DNA from: Flavobacteriales bacterium UBA6772
GTDB lineage: Bacteria > Bacteroidota > Bacteroidia > Flavobacteriales > Flavobacteriaceae
Length of the DNA: 64,000 bases
Assembly: GCA_905181765.1 (NCBI GenBank)
Contig: CAJIYW010000005.1
Location: 62,001 to 126,000, forward strand
Direction: 5' to 3'
Shown here: one piece after another, positions 54,904 to 64,000 of the stretch
How the letters are laid out: the number at the start of each line of letters is the position of its first letter
Position numbering within the stretch: position 1 is the stretch's first letter
Notes under the pieces: generated by a model
Database searches by the model: none
Told to the model about the DNA's origin: nothing
The model's input: only the letters and a program-made list of their open reading frames with translations
Made by a program: the position numbers and the translations under genes

Positions 54904-54936
54904 AAAATCCACTCTAATTAGAGTGGATTTTTTTTA
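54904..54936 (-). terminator. Terminator after the bacilliredoxin gene
   Basis: TCCACTCTAATTAGAGTGGA is a perfect palindrome flanked by A and T runs, downstream of the minus-strand gene ending at 54959 and upstream of the hydrolase start. Confidence 0.7.
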
Positions 54937-54958
54937 AAAGTCTTTATTTAAAATGATA

Positions 54959-55369
54959 CTAGCAAAATTCATCATAAGCTTGCGCTAAATTCTGAGCAAT
55001 CATTTGTGCAGATCTACCTTCTATATGGTGGCGTTCTAACATGTGCACCAAATTACCATCTTTAAACAATGCAATTGCTGGTGAAGATGCTGGAAAAGGA
55101 ATCATAAACTCTCTTGCTTTTTGTGTAGATTCTTTTTCTACACCTGCAAAAACAGTAGTTAAGTTAGTAGGTGTCTTTTCTGCAGCTAAAGAAGCAATTG
55201 CTCCTGGTCTTGCAGTACCAGCTGCACAACCACAAACTGAGTTTACCATTACTAAAGTGGTTCCTTTTTTAGACATTGCGTTATCAACGTCTTTACTTGT
55301 ATATAATGCTTCAAAACCTGCGTTAGTTAATTCTTCGCGCATTGGTTTTACTAATTCTTCTGGATACAT
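54959..55369 (-). CDS. Bacilliredoxin, BrxA/BrxB (DUF1094/YphP) family
   Basis: 136 residues from the ATG at 55369. The active-site Cys-Gly-Cys is present (VNSVCGCAAGTARP) on a thioredoxin-like fold. In Bacillus these proteins remove bacillithiol from oxidised proteins; in Bacteroidota a similar thiol-repair role is likely but the thiol is uncertain. MYPEELVKPMREEL is the conserved family start; a longer in-frame start at 55414 would place the promoter element inside the gene, so it is rejected. Confidence 0.9.
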   Translation of the reverse strand: MYPEELVKPMREELTNAGFEALYTSKDVDNAMSKKGTTLVMVNSVCGCAAGTARPGAIASLAAEKTPTNLTTVFAGVEKESTQKAREFMIPFPASSPAIALFKDGNLVHMLERHHIEGRSAQMIAQNLAQAYDEFC

Positions 55370-55390
55370 AAATGTTATAATTTTAAAAGG

Positions 55391-55398
55391 CAAAGATA
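55391..55398 (-). promoter_or_regulatory. Promoter -7 element of the bacilliredoxin gene
   Basis: Minus-strand TATCTTTG matches TAnnTTTG, 21 bases before the ATG at 55369; a TTTG about 20 bases further upstream fits a -33 element. Confidence 0.5.
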
Positions 55399-55500
55399 AG
55401 AATAAGTTCAACAAAATTCAAATTTAAAGGCATTGTTGTTATAATGTAAATATCAATAAAATTGATGCTTTTAAAATAGTCCTAAAAATACTACTTTTCA

Positions 55501-55508
55501 TATCTTTG
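55501..55508 (+). promoter_or_regulatory. Promoter -7 element of the TerB/DnaJ gene
   Basis: TATCTTTG matches TAnnTTTG, 19 bases before the ATG at 55528. Confidence 0.5.
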
Positions 55509-55527
55509 AAAAATATAAAAAAGAATT

Positions 55528-56287
55528 ATGGGAAATTTTACAAAATGGTTAGGAGCAGGTTTAGGATTTACTTTCGGTGGCCCAATTGGGGCTGCGTTGG
55601 GGTTTGCTATTGGTAGTTTTGTAGGTGGTTTTTCTGAAGCAGATTTAACCCAAGAACAAAGAGCGTACCAGCAAAGAGCTGGCAGCAGCAGAGGTGGTGC
55701 TGATACACAATCTGGAGATTTTGAAATGAGTTTACTTGGTGTTAGCCTCTATTGTTATTAAGGCAGATGGCAGAATAGACCAGAAAGAATTGGATTTTGT
55801 GAGAGCACAATTTACAGGAATGTATGGTAAAGAAAGGGCAAACAGTGCTTTTAAACTTTTTAAAGGTATTGTTAAAAAAGAGATTTCTGCAAGGCAAGTT
55901 TGTATGCAAATAAGAAGTCATATGCCACATGCTTCTCGTTTACAATTGCTTCATTTCTTATTTGGTATTGCAAAAGCAGACGGTTTTGTTACCGAGAGTG
56001 AAGTGGAAGAAATAAGAAAAATTGCAGGGTATCTGTATATAAATGACAGAGATTACACCTCTATAAAAGCAATGTTTTATGATGAATCTGATAATGCATA
56101 TAAAATTTTAGAAATTACAAAAGAGGCTTCTACCAATGAAGTAAAGAAGGCATATCGAAAAATGGTTAAGAAATACCACCCAGATAAATTAGTAGGTTTA
56201 GGTAAAGAACATTTAAAAGGTGCTAATGAAAAATTTCAAAGTATTCAAGAAGCATATGATAGAATAAAAAAAGAAAAAGGAATGTAA
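55528..56287 (+). CDS. TerB-like and DnaJ-domain protein, DjlA-like (one-base frameshift)
   Basis: The N-terminal 70 residues ([20 protein letters not shown], a Gly-rich membrane-like segment) are in one frame; the rest is in the next. Removing one G at about 55738 joins FEMSLL to [20 protein letters not shown] and gives 252 residues. A TerB-like helical domain (about residues 70-180) is followed by a J domain ([23 protein letters not shown] in KKYHPDKL). Such co-chaperones stimulate DnaK at the membrane. The HPD motif is intact, so the protein is likely functional. Confidence 0.88.
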
Positions 56288-56455
56288 ATTGATTTCAAAA
56301 AGCTTGCTTTCTTATTCCTTTTAGGACAAGAAGTAGTGCTTCTAATTTATTTCTTATGTTGTAATTTCTTTACAACGCTGCAACTTTGCTATCTAATTTC
56401 TCCATCAAACTCAAAAAATTGATTAATTTCGCATTCTTATAAGAAACAATACACA

Positions 56456-59400
56456 ATGAGCGCGAAATTCCCTGAATATAAAGGACTTGACTTACCAAAA
56501 GTAGCAGAAGAAATTCTAGATTACTGGCAAGAGCATAAGATATTTGAAAAAAGTGTAACTACTCGAGAAGGCGCAAAGCCTTATGTTTTCTTTGAAGGAC
56601 CTCCTTCTGCAAATGGATTACCGGGAGTTCACCATGTGTTAGCGCGCGCTATTAAAGATATTTTTCCACGTTATAAAACAATGAAAGGATACCAAGTAAA
56701 GCGAAAAGCTGGTTGGGATACGCATGGTTTACCTATAGAATTAGGCGTAGAAAAAGAATTGGGTATTACCAAAGAAGACATTGGACAAAAAATTTCTGTA
56801 GAAGATTATAATGCCGCTTGTAGAACAGCAGTAATGCGTTATACAGGTATTTGGAATGATTTAACAGAGAAAATGGGCTATTGGGTAGATATGGAAGATC
56901 CATATATTACCTATGAGCCAAAATATATGGAATCTGTTTGGTGGTTGCTAAAAGAGATTTATAATAAAAAATTAATTTACAAAGGATATACAATTCAGCC
57001 ATATTCGCCAAAAGCAGGAACGGGTTTAAGTTCTCATGAACTAAACCAACCAGGAACCTACCAAGACGTTACAGATACAACGGTTGTTGCACAGTTTAAA
57101 GCGATAGAAAGCACATTGCCAGACTTTTTACAAAACGAAGGAACCGTTTATTTTATAGCTTGGACAACAACTCCTTGGACGTTGCCAAGTAACACCGCAT
57201 TAACTGTTGGTCCTAAAATAGAATATGTTTTAGTGTCTACCTTTAATCAATATACATTTGAGCCAATAAAAGTAATTTTAGCTAAAAACTTAGTTGGTAA
57301 ACAATTTGCAGGAAAAAATAATTTTGAAGTTGAAACTTCGGAAGCATTAAGTGCTTATAATACTGGCGATAAAAAGATTCCTTTTTATGTTGTAAAAGAG
57401 TTTATAGGTAAAGATTTAGTTGACATTAGATACGAACAAATTTTAGAGTATTGCCTTCCAAATGACAATCCACAAGATGCTTTTAGAGTAATTTTGGGAG
57501 ATTTTGTTACCACAGAAGATGGAACAGGAATTGTACATACAGCACCAACTTTTGGGGCAGATGACGCGATCGTTGCAAAACAAGCATCACCAGAAATTCC
57601 ACCAATGTTAATAAAAGATGCTAATGATAACTTAGTTCCATTGGTGAATTTACAAGGAAAATTTAGACCAGAAATGGGTGAATTTGCTGGTAAATATGTA
57701 AAGAACGAATATTATAAAGATGGCGAAGCGCCAGAAAGATCTATTGATGTTGAGCTAGCTATTAAATTAAAAATAGAAAATAAAGCCTTTAAGGTAGAAA
57801 AATACAAGCACAGTTATCCTAATTGTTGGCGTACCGATAAACCAATTTTATATTATCCTTTAGATTCTTGGTTTATTAAAGTAACCGATGTAAAAGACAG
57901 AATGCACAGTTTAAACAAAACCATTAACTGGAAACCAGAGTCTACAGGAACTGGGCGTTTTGGAAACTGGTTGGCAAATGCAAATGATTGGAATTTATCG
58001 CGATCTAGATATTGGGGAATTCCGTTACCAATCTGGAGAACAGAAGATGGTAAAGAAGAAATTTGTGTAGGTTCTGTTGAAGAATTAAAAAATGAGATGG
58101 CAAAAGCTGTTGCAGCTGGCGTTTTAGCAAAAGATATTTTTGAAGATTTTGAAGTTGGAAATAATTCTGAAGAAAACTACGCAAAAATAGATTTACATAA
58201 GAATATTGTAGATGAAATAGTATTAGTTTCTGCTTCGGGACAGCCAATGAAACGTGAAAGCGATTTAATTGATGTTTGGTTCGATTCTGGTTCTATGCCT
58301 TATGCGCAATGGCATTATCCGTTTGAAAATAAACAGAAAATTGATGAAAATGAATCTTTTCCAGCAGATTTTATTGCAGAAGGAGTAGACCAAACAAGAG
58401 GTTGGTTCTATACCTTACATGCAATTTCAACGATGGTTTTTGATTCTGTAGCGTATAAAAACGTAGTTTCTAACGGTTTGGTTTTAGATAAAAATGGACA
58501 TAAAATGTCTAAACGTTTAGGAAATGCAACAGATCCTTTTACAACATTATCAACATACGGTGCAGATGCAACCCGATGGTATATGATTGCAAATGCAAAT
58601 CCTTGGGATAATTTAAAATTTGATTTAGACGGAATTGAAGAGGTGAAACGTAAGTTTTTCGGAACATTATATAATACGTATTCATTTTTTACTTTATACA
58701 CAAATATTGATGGTTTTTCATACGAAGAAGCAGACATTCCTTTAGAAAAAAGACCAGAATTAGACCGTTGGATTTTATCAGAATTACACACTTTAATTCA
58801 TAAAGTAGATAAATTTTATGAAGCATACGAACCTACAAGAGCTGCAAGAGCAATATCAGATTTTACACAAGATTATGTAAGTAACTGGTATGTTCGTTTG
58901 AGCAGAAGACGTTTTTGGAAAGGAGATTACCAGACAGATAAAATTTCTGCGTATCAAACTTTGTATACTGTATGAATACAATCGCAAAATTAGGCGCACC
59001 AATTGCACCGTTTTTTATGGATCGATTGTATCAAGATTTAAACGCTGTAACGAAGAAAGAAACCTCAGAAAGTATTCATTTAGCAGATTTTCCTGTGTAT
59101 AATGAAAGCTTTGTAGATAAAGGCTTAGAGCACAAAATGGAAAGTGCACAAACCATCTCTTCTTTAGTACTTTCTTTAAGAGCAAAAGAGAAGATAAAAG
59201 TAAGACAACCACTTCAAAAAATAATGATTCCTGTTGACAGTGTAGCGCAAAAAGAGGCTATTTTAGCTGTTGCAGACCTAATTAAGAATGAGGTAAATAT
59301 TAAAGAAATTCAGATTTTAGACGATGCATCAGAGATCTTAATCAAACAAATTAAACCTAATTTTAAAACGTTAGGTCCTAAATTTGGAAAAGATATGCGT

Positions 59401-59862
59401 TTTGTTGCCGCTGAAATTCAAAAATTCAACCAAGAAGATATTAACAAAATAGAAAAAGATAAACACATTTCTATTGAGGTTAACGAGAAAAATATTATTT
59501 TGGATGTCTCGGATGTAGAAATATCATCTAAAGATATAGAAGGTTGGTTGGTTGCAAATGAAGGTTTGTTAACAGTTGCTTTAGATGTTACTATCTCTGA
59601 AGAGTTGCGTAAAGAAGGAGTTGCCAGAGAATTGGTAAACAGAATTCAAAACGCAAGAAAAGATACAGGTTTAGAAGTAACAGATAAAATTAAGTTGACA
59701 ATTTTAAATTTTGAAAACTTACAAAAATCTATTTCTGATAATAAAGAATATATTATGAGTGAAACATTAACTAAGGAATTGGTTTTTGTAGATGAATTAA
59801 GCAATGGTACAGAAATTGAATTTGATACCATTAAAAGTAGAATATTAATCGAAAAAATGTAA
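56456..59862 (+). CDS. ileS: Isoleucyl-tRNA synthetase, IleS2-like (one-base frameshift)
   Basis: 1135 residues after repair. The enzyme charges tRNA-Ile and edits valine. The nucleotide-binding signature is Gly57-Val-His-His60 ([14 protein letters not shown]) in place of HxGH; KMSKR is at 683-687. The editing domain ([35 protein letters not shown]) and the anticodon-binding part are complete. The frame stops at 58975 after YQTLYTV; adding one T near 58969 restores [20 protein letters not shown]. The two frames overlap as ATGA, but an IleRS split here would separate the anticodon domain, so an error is more likely. The eukaryote-like IleS2 type is associated with mupirocin resistance. Confidence 0.93.
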
Positions 59863-59866
59863 TAGT

Positions 59867-60244
59867 ATGTTGGACGTTAAATTAAGATATTCAGACGAAG
59901 ATTTACAGGAGTTCAGAGTAATTATTGATCAAAAAATAACAAGAGCAGAGGCAGATTTAGCCTCATTAGAGAGTGCTTATAAAAATAATGCAGGAAACGG
60001 CACAGATGATACATCACCGTCATTTAAATCTTTTGACGAAGGTTCTGAAGTAATGAGCAAAGAAGCTAATGTGCAACTTGCCATAAGACAAGAGAAGTTC
60101 ATTAGAGATCTTAAAAATGCCTTATTGCGAATAGATAATAAGACCTACGGTATTTGTAGAGTTACACGTAAATTAATTCAAAAAGAACGTTTAAAACTAG
60201 TGCCTCATGCTACTTTAAGTATTGAAGCAAAACGCAAACAATAA
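59867..60244 (+). CDS. DksA/TraR-family protein with a degenerate zinc finger
   Basis: 125 residues. A long coiled-coil (about residues 10-90, with FRVIIDQKITRAEADLASLE) is followed by YGICRVTRKLIQKERLKLVP, the DksA C-terminal region. Only one of the four zinc cysteines (Cys in YGIC) is left, as in related flavobacterial proteins, so it probably binds no zinc. DksA-type proteins enter the RNA polymerase secondary channel to modulate transcription; whether this one does is unknown. It begins four bases after ileS and ends in a terminator, so both are probably co-transcribed. Confidence 0.85.
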   Translation: MLDVKLRYSDEDLQEFRVIIDQKITRAEADLASLESAYKNNAGNGTDDTSPSFKSFDEGSEVMSKEANVQLAIRQEKFIRDLKNALLRIDNKTYGICRVTRKLIQKERLKLVPHATLSIEAKRKQ

Positions 60245-60248
60245 CATT

Positions 60249-60278
60249 TAAAAAGCTTCCAAATGGAAGCTTTTTTAG
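60249..60278 (+). terminator. Terminator after the ileS-dksA-like pair
   Basis: AAAAGCTTCC (60251-60260) and GGAAGCTTTT (60265-60274) around an AAAT loop, followed by T. Confidence 0.8.
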
Positions 60279-60333
60279 TATTATAAACAGTAGTTAGTTT
60301 ATTGGATTGCTCAACTAAAATAAAATGTAGTTA

Positions 60334-60997
60334 ATGGATATTGGTAAGAATATTTTACTTAAAATACTGCCTTTCTTTTTTCTGATGTCTAGTGGTGCTT
60401 TCTCTCAAAAAAAAATCATAAAAAAGCTTACAACCAACACTAAAGAAATAGCTATTTTTACTAAGGGTTTGGATGATTTGGTTTTAGAAAATTCAACTTC
60501 TGAATTCATAGAAATTTTGTTATATGCAGAAGACCCAAATAAGCAGCACATTGTAATTGAAGAAAAAAGCACCAAAACTGACATAAAATTTAAGATTCCC
60601 GTTTTTAAAAGTGAAGACGCTGTCTTTAGGAAGTACATTACAAAAAGATTAAAAAGAGCATCGGTAACTATTAAAATTCCAAAAAATAAGGAGGTTTCTA
60701 TTTTTGGAGAACATATAAATATTTCTTCTAAAAGCTACAATGGGAACTTAAATGTTTTGATAGAAAAAGGCATTGTTAAGTTAGACACCATCCAGCAAAA
60801 CCTGGTCTTAAAAATGTATGAAGGAAACCTGTTTGGAGTGCTTAAAAAATCAAATTTAACAATAGCTTCTAAGATTGGTAAAATAAAAATAGATGCTGTT
60901 TTTTATAAAAAAAAGTATAAAGAAAACAGAACGGATACGAAGCAAAGAAATAGCAATTACTACATTAAAAGGTAATATTTTCTTAACACACCGATAA
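60334..60997 (+). CDS. Exported hypothetical protein, possibly adhesin-like beta-helix (probable frameshift near the end)
   Basis: A signal peptide (ending SGAFSQ) is followed by a basic beta-strand-rich protein. Regularly spaced short strands (VSIFGEHINISSKSYNGNLN, then IVKLDTIQQNLVLKMYEGNL) resemble the DUF4097 type of beta-helix, but I would not name a family. As written it ends at 60975 with a run of polar residues; dropping one A in the A run near 60915 instead yields KEIAITTLKGNIFLTHR and a stop at 60997, 220 residues, which fits the strand pattern better. It lies upstream of lspA, which has its own promoter. Confidence 0.6.
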
Positions 60998-61012
60998 ATC
61001 TAATAATAGTGT

Positions 61013-61020
61013 TATTTTTG
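61013..61020 (+). promoter_or_regulatory. Promoter -7 element of lspA
   Basis: TATTTTTG matches TAnnTTTG, 20 bases before the lspA ATG. Confidence 0.5.
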
Positions 61021-61040
61021 TTATCATAAATTTAAAAAAA

Positions 61041-61637
61041 ATGTCAAAAAAGAAGCTGGCAATCTTTACTATAATTATTGCAATTTTATTAGATCAGATT
61101 ATAAAAATCTATGTAAAAACGCACTTTATTTTGGGCGAAGAAGTAGTGTTTTTTGACTGGTTTAGAATCCATTTTACCGAGAACAACGGCATGGCAATGG
61201 GTTTTGAATTTGGTGGTAAAGCAGGAAAACTTTTTTTAACTTTATTTAGAGTGGTTGCTGTGTCTGCAATTATTTATTGGTTAATGGGTGCTATAAAAGC
61301 CAAAACACACAATGCTGTAATTGTGGCTATTTCTTTAATTTTTTCTGGGGCAGTAGGTAATATTATAGATTCTATTTTTTACGGAGTTATTTTTGACCAC
61401 CCTACTCGCAGCCTAGCGAAAATGTTTCCAGAAAATACTACAGGAGAATTATTCTATGGGAAAGTAGTAGACATGTTTTATTTTCCGCTTTGGCAAGGAA
61501 CTTTACCAGAATGGATTCCTTTTATGGGTGGAGAATTCTTTACTTTCTTTCAGTACATATTTAATCCTGCAGATGCTTTTATTTCTGTTGGTGTTGCTTT
61601 GTTATTTATTTTTAGCAAACAAGCGTTTCCAAAATAA
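61041..61637 (+). CDS. lspA: Lipoprotein signal peptidase (signal peptidase II)
   Basis: 198 residues, four membrane helices. The two catalytic aspartates are in GAVGNIIDS and FNPADAFISVG. LspA cuts the signal peptide of prolipoproteins before the lipidated Cys. A longer periplasmic loop before the last helix (FYFPLWQGTLPEWIPFMGGE) is typical of Bacteroidota. The small lipoprotein at 24040 and the T9SS protein at 21353 are possible substrates. Frame intact. Confidence 0.95.
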   Translation: MSKKKLAIFTIIIAILLDQIIKIYVKTHFILGEEVVFFDWFRIHFTENNGMAMGFEFGGKAGKLFLTLFRVVAVSAIIYWLMGAIKAKTHNAVIVAISLIFSGAVGNIIDSIFYGVIFDHPTRSLAKMFPENTTGELFYGKVVDMFYFPLWQGTLPEWIPFMGGEFFTFFQYIFNPADAFISVGVALLFIFSKQAFPK

Positions 61638-61780
61638 GGGTACTAGTTATTTTTTAGAGAAAATTAGGAGATGCGAATTTTATGCGTTCTTAAAAAGAGG
61701 TTTTTTTAGAATGGTTATCTAAAGGGTGTCTATTTTCCTCTAAATTTCAAAGACTCTCTATGAATTCAGTTTATCAATTA
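61638..61780. other. Spacer between lspA and uvrC
   Basis: 143 bases of AT-rich sequence without a recognisable gene or hairpin; the uvrC promoter element begins at 61781. Confidence 0.4.
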
Positions 61781-61788
61781 TAAATTTG
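61781..61788 (+). promoter_or_regulatory. Promoter -7 element of uvrC
   Basis: TAAATTTG is a perfect TAnnTTTG match, 14 bases before the ATG at 61803. It contains the TTG that would otherwise be the first in-frame start of uvrC, so that start is unlikely. Confidence 0.55.
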
Positions 61789-61802
61789 CGTAATTTCGTA
61801 GC

Positions 61803-63595
61803 ATGGCCACATCCCTTAGAACTTCAAGTAAAAACCTTACCAAATGAACCTGGTGTTTATCAATATTTTGATAAAAATGAGGTAATTATTTATATTGGGA
61901 AAGCTAAAAACTTAAAGAAAAGAGTTTCTTCTTATTTTTCAAAAACGCATGAAAACGGCAAGACCAAGGTTTTAGTAACTAAAATTGTAAGTATAAAACA
62001 TATTGTTGTAGAAACTGAAACGGATGCTTTATTACTAGAAAACAATCTTATAAAAAAACACAAGCCACGGTATAATATTTTATTAAAAGACGATAAAACA
62101 TACCCTTGGATTTGTATAAAAAAAGAACGATTCCCTAGAATTTTTATGACACGTAGGGTTATAAAAGACGGTTCGGAATACTTTGGACCTTATACTTCTA
62201 TAAAAACCGTTCGAATTTTATTAGATTTAATAAAAGAGCTGTATCCTTTAAGAACTTGCACGTATGACTTAAGCCATCAAAATATAAATGAAGGCAAATA
62301 TAAGGTCTGTTTAGAATACCATTTAAAAAATTGCAAAGGAGCTTGTGAAAATTTAGAAACAGAAAGTCATTATAACAACTCTATAAAAGCCATTAGAAAT
62401 ATTATTAAAGGAAACTTTAAAGAAGGTTTAGAGAAGTTTCAAGAAATGATGCTGGTATGTGCAGAAAAAATGGAGTTTGAAGAAGCTCAAAAAATTAAAG
62501 AGAAACTAAGCTTATTAGGCAATTATCAATCGAAGAGTACCATTATAAATCCTGCTATAAATAATGTAGATGTTTTTTCTATTATTTCTGACGAAACGCA
62601 TGGTTACGCAAACTTTTTAAAAATTTCTAATGGTGCTATTATTCAATCTCATACTACAGAAATTAAGAAAAAATTAGCCGAAACAGATACAGAATTATTA
62701 ACGCATTTTATTGTTGAAATAAGACAGCGTTTTAATTCTATTTCTCCGGAAATTTATGTGCCTTTTAATGTGAATTTGGGTGGAATAGTAAAAGTAACGA
62801 TTCCTAAATTGGGAGATAAAAAACGCATTGTAGAACTTTCTGAAAGAAATGCAAAATATTACCGGCAAGAGCAATTTAAACAGACACAAATTGTAGATCC
62901 AGAGCGGCATGTAAAAAGGATTATGGCGCAGATGAAAAAAGATTTGCGTTTGCATGTAGAACCACGTCATATAGAATGTTTTGATAATTCTAATATTCAA
63001 GGAACGCATCCTGTTGCAGCTTGTGTAGTTTTTAGAGATGGGAAACCAAGTAAAAAAGAGTACAGACATTACAACATAAAAACGGTTGTAGGGCCAGATG
63101 ACTTTGGCTTCTATGGAAGAGGTGGTTTTTAGACGTTACAAGCGCTTATTGGAAGAAGAACAGACTTTACCACAATTAATTATTGTAGATGGTGGAAAGG
63201 GCCAGTTATCATCTGGGTTAAAAGCTTTAGAAGATTTGGGTTTGCGTGGTAAAATAGCCATTATTGGGATTGCTAAAAGATTAGAGGAAATTTATTATCC
63301 AGATGACCCTATTCCGTTATACTTAGATAAAAAATCTGAAACCTTAAAGATTACACAATATTTAAGAAACGAAGCGCATAGATTTGGAATTACCTTTCAT
63401 AGAAACAAACGAAGTAAAAGCGCTATAAAATCTGAGTTAGAGCAAATTCCTGATGTGGGTGTGCAAACAATTACAACTTTATTACGTAAGTTTAAATCGG
63501 CAAAACGCGTGAAAGAAGCTTCATTAGAAGAATTAAAATCAGAAATTGGGCATGCTAGAGCGGTAAAAGTTTACACCTTTTATCACAAAAAATAA
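61803..63595 (+). CDS. uvrC: UvrABC excinuclease subunit C (two one-base frameshifts)
   Basis: UvrC makes the dual incision in nucleotide excision repair. The N-terminal GIY-YIG domain (PGVYQYFD, IIYIGKAKNLKKRVSSYF), the UVR motif (EEAQKIKEKL) and the RNase H-like part (HIECFDNSNIQGTHPVAACV, LIIVDGGKGQLSS) with C-terminal HhH (LEQIPDVGVQTITTLLRKF) are all present. Two extra bases break the frame: one T at about 61812, so that the gene should start ATG GCC ACA and continue PLELQVKTLPNEPG, and one G at about 63106, where GPDDF should be followed by ASMEEVVFRRY. Repaired length is 596 residues, normal for UvrC. Confidence 0.9.
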
Positions 63596-63620
63596 GCAGA
63601 CTTTTTTTAATTTTAAAGCA

Positions 63621-63655
63621 AAAAAAAACCATGAAATTAATCATGGTTTTTAAAT
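63621..63655. terminator. Bidirectional terminator between uvrC and the next gene
   Basis: AAAACCATGA (63625-63634) and TCATGGTTTT (63641-63650), six-base loop, A run before and T run after; it serves both converging genes. Confidence 0.75.
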
Positions 63656-63670
63656 AGTTACTCTTATTTC

Positions 63671-64000
63671 TTAGTCATTTTGTTTTGTACTTAAATAGAA
63701 TTCTTCATAGGTATTTAGAAGGTTCATTAAGCCAGAAATTAAATCTTTAGTTTCTAGCAGTAAACTAAAGTAAAGTGTTGTGTTTTTAGGACTTGTTTCA
63801 TCTGTTCTAATTCTAGCAACTTGCTTTTCTATAGATGTTGTAACGTTTGTAAACAACTCTTGCTTTTCAATTAAAATTTCACCTAAATTATCAAAAGTTC
63901 TTTTTTCAAAAACATCTGCCACCTTTAATAATAAAGCAGATAATTCTTCATCTATTTGCTTCAGATCATTTAATTGTCCTTTCTTTAAGTTTTTATGATT
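63671..64000 (-). CDS. Probable Na/Pi cotransporter C-terminal (PhoU-like) region, cut by window edge
   Basis: Only the last 109 residues are visible; the frame is open to the right edge. The sequence is all-helical and charged (KQIDEELSALLLKVADVFEK, then ILIEKQELFTNVTTSIEKQV and LETKDLISGLMNLLNTYEEF), which resembles the PhoU-like tail of bacterial Na/phosphate cotransporters (NptA-like). No membrane part is visible, so a different helical protein is possible. Confidence 0.55.
   Translation of the reverse strand, partial: NHKNLKKGQLNDLKQIDEELSALLLKVADVFEKRTFDNLGEILIEKQELFTNVTTSIEKQVARIRTDETSPKNTTLYFSLLLETKDLISGLMNLLNTYEEFYLSTKQND

Noticed and set aside
58960..58980. A natural two-gene IleRS with ATGA overlap
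   Set aside because: The cut would fall in the middle of the anticodon-binding helical domain, family sequence continues smoothly once one T is added, and similar one-base breaks occur in many other genes here.
1..64000. tRNA, rRNA and insertion sequences
   Set aside because: I looked for T-loop-like and rRNA-like words and for transposase motifs with inverted ends and saw none, but no covariance search could be run.

Overview
The window looks like a chromosome segment of a low-GC member of the Bacteroidota, class Flavobacteriia, most likely a marine Flavobacteriaceae (a Polaribacter- or Tenacibaculum-like genus is my inference). The evidence is the type IX secretion (T9SS) and gliding gene sprA, two proteins with T9SS C-terminal sorting signals, many TAnnTTTG promoter -7 elements, no clear Shine-Dalgarno sequences, Bacteroidota-type LeuRS and IleRS, and a chain of conserved flavobacterial neighbourhoods. 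I saw no rRNA, tRNA, CRISPR array or insertion sequence.

Layout. 1-11.4 kb, minus strand: maeB - ruvA - sprA - gcvH - vanZ-like - tonB (cut by the left edge). 11.6-16.4 kb: a DUF5686 outer-membrane protein, moaD, a DUF3817 membrane protein, moaE and ctaA (heme A synthase). 16.8-21.3 kb: a dNTP-pool cluster, nrdB (with an N-terminal ATP-cone), nrdA and dgt. 21.3-28.2 kb: a large T9SS lipoprotein-like protein, a small lipoprotein, dxs, tadA, an XRE regulator with a DUF2975 membrane partner, and a umuD without umuC. 28.5-31.9 kb: a MocR/PdxR-type regulator divergent from a TonB-dependent receptor. 32-37.4 kb: rseP, a SCO protein, feoA-feoB plus a 38-residue Cys-rich FeoB partner, and a DUF2911 protein. 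37.5-45.6 kb: leuS carrying a DUF559 nuclease-like domain, a SemiSWEET transporter, a histidine kinase, an enoyl-CoA hydratase and an AraC regulator. 45.6-54.2 kb: an accessory island, one giant BspA/DUF285-cadherin-T9SS surface protein built from internal duplications, with a small companion gene, bracketed by two copies of the 3' end of an HD-hydrolase gene. 54.2-64 kb: HD hydrolase, bacilliredoxin, TerB/DnaJ protein, ileS, a DksA-like protein, a secreted protein, lspA, uvrC and the end of a probable Na/Pi cotransporter.

A striking property is the number of single-base indels that break otherwise well-conserved genes (ruvA, dgt, ileS, uvrC, DUF5686, DUF2911, enoyl-CoA hydratase, HD hydrolase, TerB/DnaJ and the BspA gene). 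Because ileS is normally indispensable, most of these are better explained as sequencing or assembly errors than as pseudogenes; reconstructed spans are given below.

Most interesting biology: a DUF559 PD-(D/E)XK-like domain placed in frame at the entrance of the LeuRS editing domain; an IleRS with a GVHH instead of HxGH signature; the ATP-cone on the radical-generating RNR subunit; an orphan UmuD; palindromic operators at feoA and at the XRE/DUF2975 promoter; and the duplicated BspA island with its small linked protein.
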